Source: Nocardia aurantia (GTDB lineage: Bacteria; Actinomycetota; Actinomycetes; Mycobacteriales; Mycobacteriaceae). From it: a stretch of DNA of 64,000 nt. The notes beneath the pieces were generated by a model, which had not been told where the DNA came from, did no database searches, and was given only the letters and a program-made list of their open reading frames with translations. Location: assembly GCF_009604425.1 (NCBI RefSeq), contig NZ_WEGI01000005.1, positions 372,001 through 436,000 of the forward strand. The letters run 5' to 3'. A program made the translations under genes and the position numbers. Positions 60,672 to 64,000 of the stretch are shown here, one piece after another; positions within the stretch are counted from its first letter, which is position 1, and every line of letters begins with the position of its first letter.

Positions 60672-61646
60672 TCAGGGCAGCAGTAGCCGCACCCGCTCCA
60701 GCCGGGTGCGCCACCATTCCACGCGGTCCGGATCCGGATGCCGGAAGCGTTGCAGCCGTGCGGGATCCGGAGCCGGTGGGGTGTTGAGAACCGGGAGATG
60801 GCCGTCGACCGGCCGGAGCGAGTCGGCCACCACATCCCCCTCGAACAGGTTCACGGTCCCCAGGCCGCAGGCGAAATCGAGTTCCGGCAGCGCGCCGGCC
60901 AGCGCGAGCTGGGCCGAGAGGCCGATGCTGGTCTCCAGTGCGGAGGACACCACGCACGGCAGCCCGACCGCCTCGGCGACCCGCAGGGCGCGCCGCACCC
61001 CACCGAGCGGGGTGCATTTCAGCACGGCGATGTCGGCGGCCTCGGTGACGGCCGCGCGGAGCGGATCCGCCGCGCGGCGGATGGATTCGTCGGCGGCGAT
61101 CCGGACATCGATGCGGCGTCGGACGGCCGCCAGTTCCTCGACATCGCGGCAGGGCTGTTCGACGTATTCCAGTCCGCCGGCGGCCTTCTCGATGAGCTGG
61201 ATGTGGTGGACCGCGGTCTCGATGTCCCAGATCGCGTTGGCGTCCACCCGGATCGCGCCGCCGGGCCCGAGCGCGTCCCGGACCGCCTCCACCCGGGCCA
61301 GATCCTCGGGCAGCGAGCCGGGATGATCGGCGATCTTCACTTTGGCTGTCCGGCAACCGGATTCGGTCACGATCGCGTGCGCACGGACCGGATCCACCGC
61401 CGGCACGATGCAATTCACCGGAATCCGGTCGCGCACGGGAGCGGGCCAGCCGACGGTGATCTGCTCCACCGTGGTGGCCAGCCAGCCGGCGGCCTCCCGA
61501 TCGTCGTATTCGGCGAACGGGCAGAACTCGCCCCACCCGTGCGGGCCCTCGATCAGGACGCCCTCCCGGACGGTGATCCCCCGGAACCGGGTGCGCAGCG
61601 GGATCGCATAGACGAACGCGGCCCGGGGATCCAGCAGATCGTTCAT
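60672..61646 (-). CDS. menC: o-Succinylbenzoate synthase
   Basis: A 324-residue enolase-superfamily enzyme dehydrating SHCHC to o-succinylbenzoate in menaquinone synthesis. It starts MNDLLDPRAAFVYAIPLRTRFRGITVREG. The barrel has the Lys pair in TAKVKIAD, metal ligands in RVDANAIWD, EQP and AADESI, and the catalytic Lys in AVLKCTPLGG. Closely similar to actinobacterial MenC. No other men gene is visible in this window, so it is detached from the menaquinone cluster here. Menaquinone is the quinone used by the sdh enzyme at the window start. Confidence 0.93.
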   Translation of the reverse strand: MNDLLDPRAAFVYAIPLRTRFRGITVREGVLIEGPHGWGEFCPFAEYDDREAAGWLATTVEQITVGWPAPVRDRIPVNCIVPAVDPVRAHAIVTESGCRTAKVKIADHPGSLPEDLARVEAVRDALGPGGAIRVDANAIWDIETAVHHIQLIEKAAGGLEYVEQPCRDVEELAAVRRRIDVRIAADESIRRAADPLRAAVTEAADIAVLKCTPLGGVRRALRVAEAVGLPCVVSSALETSIGLSAQLALAGALPELDFACGLGTVNLFEGDVVADSLRPVDGHLPVLNTPPAPDPARLQRFRHPDPDRVEWWRTRLERVRLLLP

Positions 61647-61843
61647 GAAGTCAGAGTAGATCTCGAGCGGTCCGGCCGACCCGAGAGGAGACCCCGTCGA
61701 TGTACCCCACCGGCACGCCTCCGCAACCGGGCGCCGTAACGCGCGTGTCTCCCGCTTACCGCCGCAGCCACGGTGCCACGGCTTGCGCGATCGGTGCTAC
61801 CCGCCTGCCGTGTACTCGGTATCGAGGCAGCGGGTGCGGCCGG

Positions 61844-63373
61844 TTATGTGTGTCGCGGCGAATTCGCCGGCACCGCTGCCGAGGCGGCCGGGACGCGTCC
61901 GACCCAGCGCGTCAGCGCCGTTTCCAGCCCGGAGAGGTCGCCGGACGCGGCCGCCCACGCGACGAAGCCGTCGGGACGAATCAGCAACGCGTCCGATCCG
62001 GCGCCGGCCGAGCGGCCCTGGATCAGGTCCAGGTCTCCGGGGTAGGCGGCGGCCAGGGCCGGCAATCGGGCGTCGCCCGCGAGGTCGACCAGCAAGGTGC
62101 GGCCGGAGCGGGCGTGCTCGGTCAGGCGGGTGCCGTCGTCCAGCCGGAGTTCGGGCATCGTCATCCCGACCAGTGGATGGCCGCCGCCGAGCTCGTACCG
62201 CTGCCCCAGCCCGGAGACCTGCTGCGCGTAGTAGGTGGATCCGTCCCGGGTGCCGAGGAAATCGGTGACCACGTGGCGTAGCGCGCGGCTGTCGGCGTCG
62301 CCGCGCATGACGGCGACCTGCGCGCGCGTCCAGTCGAGCACCCGGGCGCCGACCGGATGCCGTTCGGCGGTATAGGTGTCGAGCAGGCCCTCGGGCGCTC
62401 CGCCCCGAACCGTGGCGGCGAGCTTCCAGCCCAGGTTGACGGCGTCGCCGATGCCGAGGTTCAGGCCCTGACCGCTGAACGGCGAATGCACGTGCGCGGC
62501 GTCCCCGCACAGCAGAACGCGACCGCGGCGGTAGGTCGTCGCCTGCCTGGCGTTGTCGGTGAAACGCGTGCCGCCGTGGATCTCGCTGACGTGGACGTCG
62601 GCCCCGCTGACCCGCCGCAGGCTCGCCTCGATCTCGGCGGCGGTGACCGGTGCGTCGCGATCCGCCGGCGGACCGTCGAATTCGACGGTCCGGACCCGGC
62701 CCGGCATCGGTCCGTGCACGTACACCCCGGTCGGCGTGTGCTGCCAGCCCGCCCCCAGACCTTCGGCCCCGGTCATGACCACGACCGCCTGCCGGCCGGT
62801 GATCCCGGGATCGGTGCCGGTGAATTCGAAACCGCCCAGCCGCCGGACCGTACTGCGGCCGCCGTCGCATCCGACCAGCCAGGCCGCGCGCACATCGCCG
62901 TCGTCCAACTGCACCGTGACGCCGTCCTCGTCCGCCCGGAATCCGCGCAGTTCGACCCCGCGCCGCACCTCGGCGCCGAGTTCCACCGCGCGTGCGCCGA
63001 GAACCCGTTCCACCTCGAGCTGTGGGATCTCCATGAACCAGCCGTTCGCGCCGCGACCGCGGAGGACGGGATCGTCGCGATCCACCGGATCCGCGGGCAC
63101 GAGGATCCCGCCGAAATGACCGGCGAAGGCGGGTCGCCGCGCCGCCGCCGGCGCCAGGGCGGACAGCTGTCCTCGTCGATCGAGTGCGGCGGCGGTGGCG
63201 GTGTTGATCCCGCCCGCTTTCACCGCGGTGTCGGGTTCGTGCCGCCGCTCGACGACGAGCACCCGCGCGCCGGCCAGTTGCAGCTCCGCGGCGAGCATCA
63301 GCCCGACCGGTCCGGCGCCGGCCACGAGCACGTCGCAGTCGATTCGCGGTGTCGGTGTGAACTTCTCGAACAT
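61844..63373 (-). CDS. FAD-dependent aromatic monooxygenase (PgaE/Rox-like fold)
   Basis: A 509-residue class A flavoprotein hydroxylase. It has the Rossmann motif VLVAGAGPVGLMLAAEL, the DG motif GCDGGRSTVRRL and the GD motif LLCGDAAHVHSPFSGQGLNLGIGDAVNLGWKL. A C-terminal thioredoxin-like domain (~430-509) ends GSDALLIRPDGFVAWA. This is the group that hydroxylates phenols and aromatic polyketides with NAD(P)H and O2, and includes rifampicin monooxygenase. No RAE lies upstream, so Rox is not claimed. Divergent TetR with two tandem operators suggests induction by its substrate. ATG 63373 is preferred over 63412. Confidence 0.87.
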   Translation of the reverse strand: MFEKFTPTPRIDCDVLVAGAGPVGLMLAAELQLAGARVLVVERRHEPDTAVKAGGINTATAAALDRRGQLSALAPAAARRPAFAGHFGGILVPADPVDRDDPVLRGRGANGWFMEIPQLEVERVLGARAVELGAEVRRGVELRGFRADEDGVTVQLDDGDVRAAWLVGCDGGRSTVRRLGGFEFTGTDPGITGRQAVVVMTGAEGLGAGWQHTPTGVYVHGPMPGRVRTVEFDGPPADRDAPVTAAEIEASLRRVSGADVHVSEIHGGTRFTDNARQATTYRRGRVLLCGDAAHVHSPFSGQGLNLGIGDAVNLGWKLAATVRGGAPEGLLDTYTAERHPVGARVLDWTRAQVAVMRGDADSRALRHVVTDFLGTRDGSTYYAQQVSGLGQRYELGGGHPLVGMTMPELRLDDGTRLTEHARSGRTLLVDLAGDARLPALAAAYPGDLDLIQGRSAGAGSDALLIRPDGFVAWAAASGDLSGLETALTRWVGRVPAASAAVPANSPRHT

Positions 63374-63660
63374 GGAATTCTCTCTTCGCTGTGGATACCG
63401 GATCGCTTGCACCGCAACCGGTCTCGACTACGAGATCCGGCTGGACGGTCGCTGTGGTTCCGGGGTCGAGCCGACCCGGCGGCAATGGCGTGCCGGGGTG
63501 AGTGCCGACCACATTCCATGGGCCGAAACCGTCGCCTGTGGCCGGTCGAGGTGTGGATGTCCGGTCACTGTCGGTGTTCGACGTGCCGAGCTTCCGGCTT
63601 CGTCGGACGATGCGGCAGCGGGCGGGCACGGATGAAGCGCGGAAACCCGATCGAACTCTT
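63374..63660. other. Non-coding part of the monooxygenase/TetR divergent region
   Basis: 287 bp upstream of the monooxygenase with no convincing gene, repeat or terminator. Open frames crossing it are Arg-rich and lack ribosome sites. Confidence 0.5.
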
Positions 63661-63693
63661 ACGAACATTGTTCTACAGACGAACAGTGTTCGT
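63661..63693. promoter_or_regulatory. Two tandem TetR operator copies
   Basis: ACGAACATTGTTCTA (63661-63675) and ACGAACAGTGTTCGT (63679-63693) are spaced 18 bp apart. The second is palindromic with 7-bp arms ACGAACA/TGTTCGT around one base; the first has two mismatches in its right arm. They lie 41 bp upstream of the TetR ATG. Confidence 0.75.
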
Positions 63694-63734
63694 GTCAACA
63701 AGAACTATGCTCGTTCACCACTAGACTGCCCCTC

Positions 63735-64000
63735 ATGGCCTCGCCCCCGCAGCGACGACGTGCCGCACGGCATCAGCAACCCCTCGCCGAGGACACCGGC
63801 GTGACCAGGCGCGGCGCGTCCGCGGGCCGCAAACAGCCCATCACCGTCGACGTCATCGTCGAGACCGCGCTCGGCATCGTCGAACGAGAGGGTTACGCCG
63901 CGCTCACCATGCGGCGAGTGGCCGCCGCCCTGGAAACGGGTCCGGCGTCGCTCTACGCCCACGTCGTCAACAAGGAGGATCTGGACGACCTCCTGGTAGG
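63735..64000 (+). CDS. TetR-family transcriptional regulator (3' truncated)
   Basis: First 88 residues of a TetR repressor cut by the window end. After a ~30-residue basic N-terminal extension, the HTH domain reads VIVETALGIVEREGYAALTMRRVAAALETGPASLYAHVVNKEDLDDLLV. This is the typical TetR_N pattern with the RRVAAALETGPASLYAHV recognition helix region. It is divergent from the FAD monooxygenase and sits next to two tandem palindromes. ATG 63735 is assumed; GTG 63801 is an alternative. The ligand-binding domain is not in view. Confidence 0.9.
   Translation, partial: MASPPQRRRAARHQQPLAEDTGVTRRGASAGRKQPITVDVIVETALGIVEREGYAALTMRRVAAALETGPASLYAHVVNKEDLDDLLV

Noticed and set aside
61844..63373. 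Rifampicin monooxygenase (Rox)
   Set aside because: The fold fits, but there is no RAE upstream and the TetR-operator arrangement points to another inducer; substrate left open.

Overview
The window is high-GC DNA with dense coding, many GTG starts, frequent 4-bp ATGA overlaps and very few T-runs at terminators, which points to an actinobacterium. The block DUF5318 - class A PBP (ponA1) - GT87 - (inserted genes) - rpsF - ssb - rpsR - rplI - dnaB, next to padR-ino1, matches the mycobacterial Rv0046c-Rv0058 neighbourhood. Together with Sdh1-type succinate dehydrogenase genes, a trehalose-type LpqY/SugAB transporter and many FadD/PKS genes, it suggests Mycobacteriales, most likely Nocardia or a near relative (inference from gene content; no 16S is present). 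I saw no rRNA, tRNA, CRISPR array or insertion sequence.

Layout. 1-2.2 kb: 3' part of sdhA and complete sdhB. 2.2-12.6 kb: a minus-strand cluster of discrete ACP, a 2127-residue KS-AT-DH-KR-ACP polyketide synthase and a fatty acyl-AMP ligase, followed by a ParB-like orphan and a proton antiporter. A metallo-beta-lactamase-fold enzyme is divergent to it. 13.8-25.5 kb: metabolic and lipid genes (nitronate monooxygenase family, acyl-CoA synthetase, a catalytically altered isochorismatase-like protein, a flippase-like membrane protein with a kinase-like insert, GDSL lipase, two methyltransferases, a phytoene-dehydrogenase-like oxidoreductase, a Nudix hydrolase and an 88-residue ANTAR protein). 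25.6-29.4 kb: DUF2332, an HTH-fused citrate synthase with a perfect palindrome between the two, and an ArsR-SRPBCC-TIGR03086 operon behind two identical palindromes. 29.5-35.3 kb: helR with an upstream rifamycin-associated element, an ECF42 sigma factor with its DGPF/YCII partner, and a MerR-epimerase pair.

35.3-40.4 kb: dnaB, split in its P-loop by a class 3 intein, then a DnaA-box-rich spacer and the rplI-rpsR-ssb-rpsF operon. 40.6-45 kb: a GT87 enzyme, a CGNR regulator divergent to an EamA exporter with three shared boxes, and a MerR regulator divergent to an MBL enzyme over a 24-bp palindrome. 45-52 kb: the cell-wall block (GT87, ponA1, DUF5318), padR and ino1. 52-55.6 kb: a tandem GyrI-like pair and a second class A PBP. 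55.7-59 kb: sugar ABC importer without an ATPase gene. 59-61.6 kb: DUF2786, a TIGR04338 metalloprotein and menC. 61.8-64 kb: an FAD aromatic monooxygenase and a divergent TetR gene cut by the window end, with two tandem operators.

A recurring theme is regulator plus visible operator plus target in one short divergent cassette: HTH-citrate synthase, ArsR, CGNR/EamA, MerR/MBL and TetR/monooxygenase. The most unusual items are the class 3 DnaB intein with a Cys-rich insert in its endonuclease domain, the HTH-citrate synthase/palindrome pair, the helR-RAE unit, and the isochorismatase-like protein that has lost two catalytic residues.
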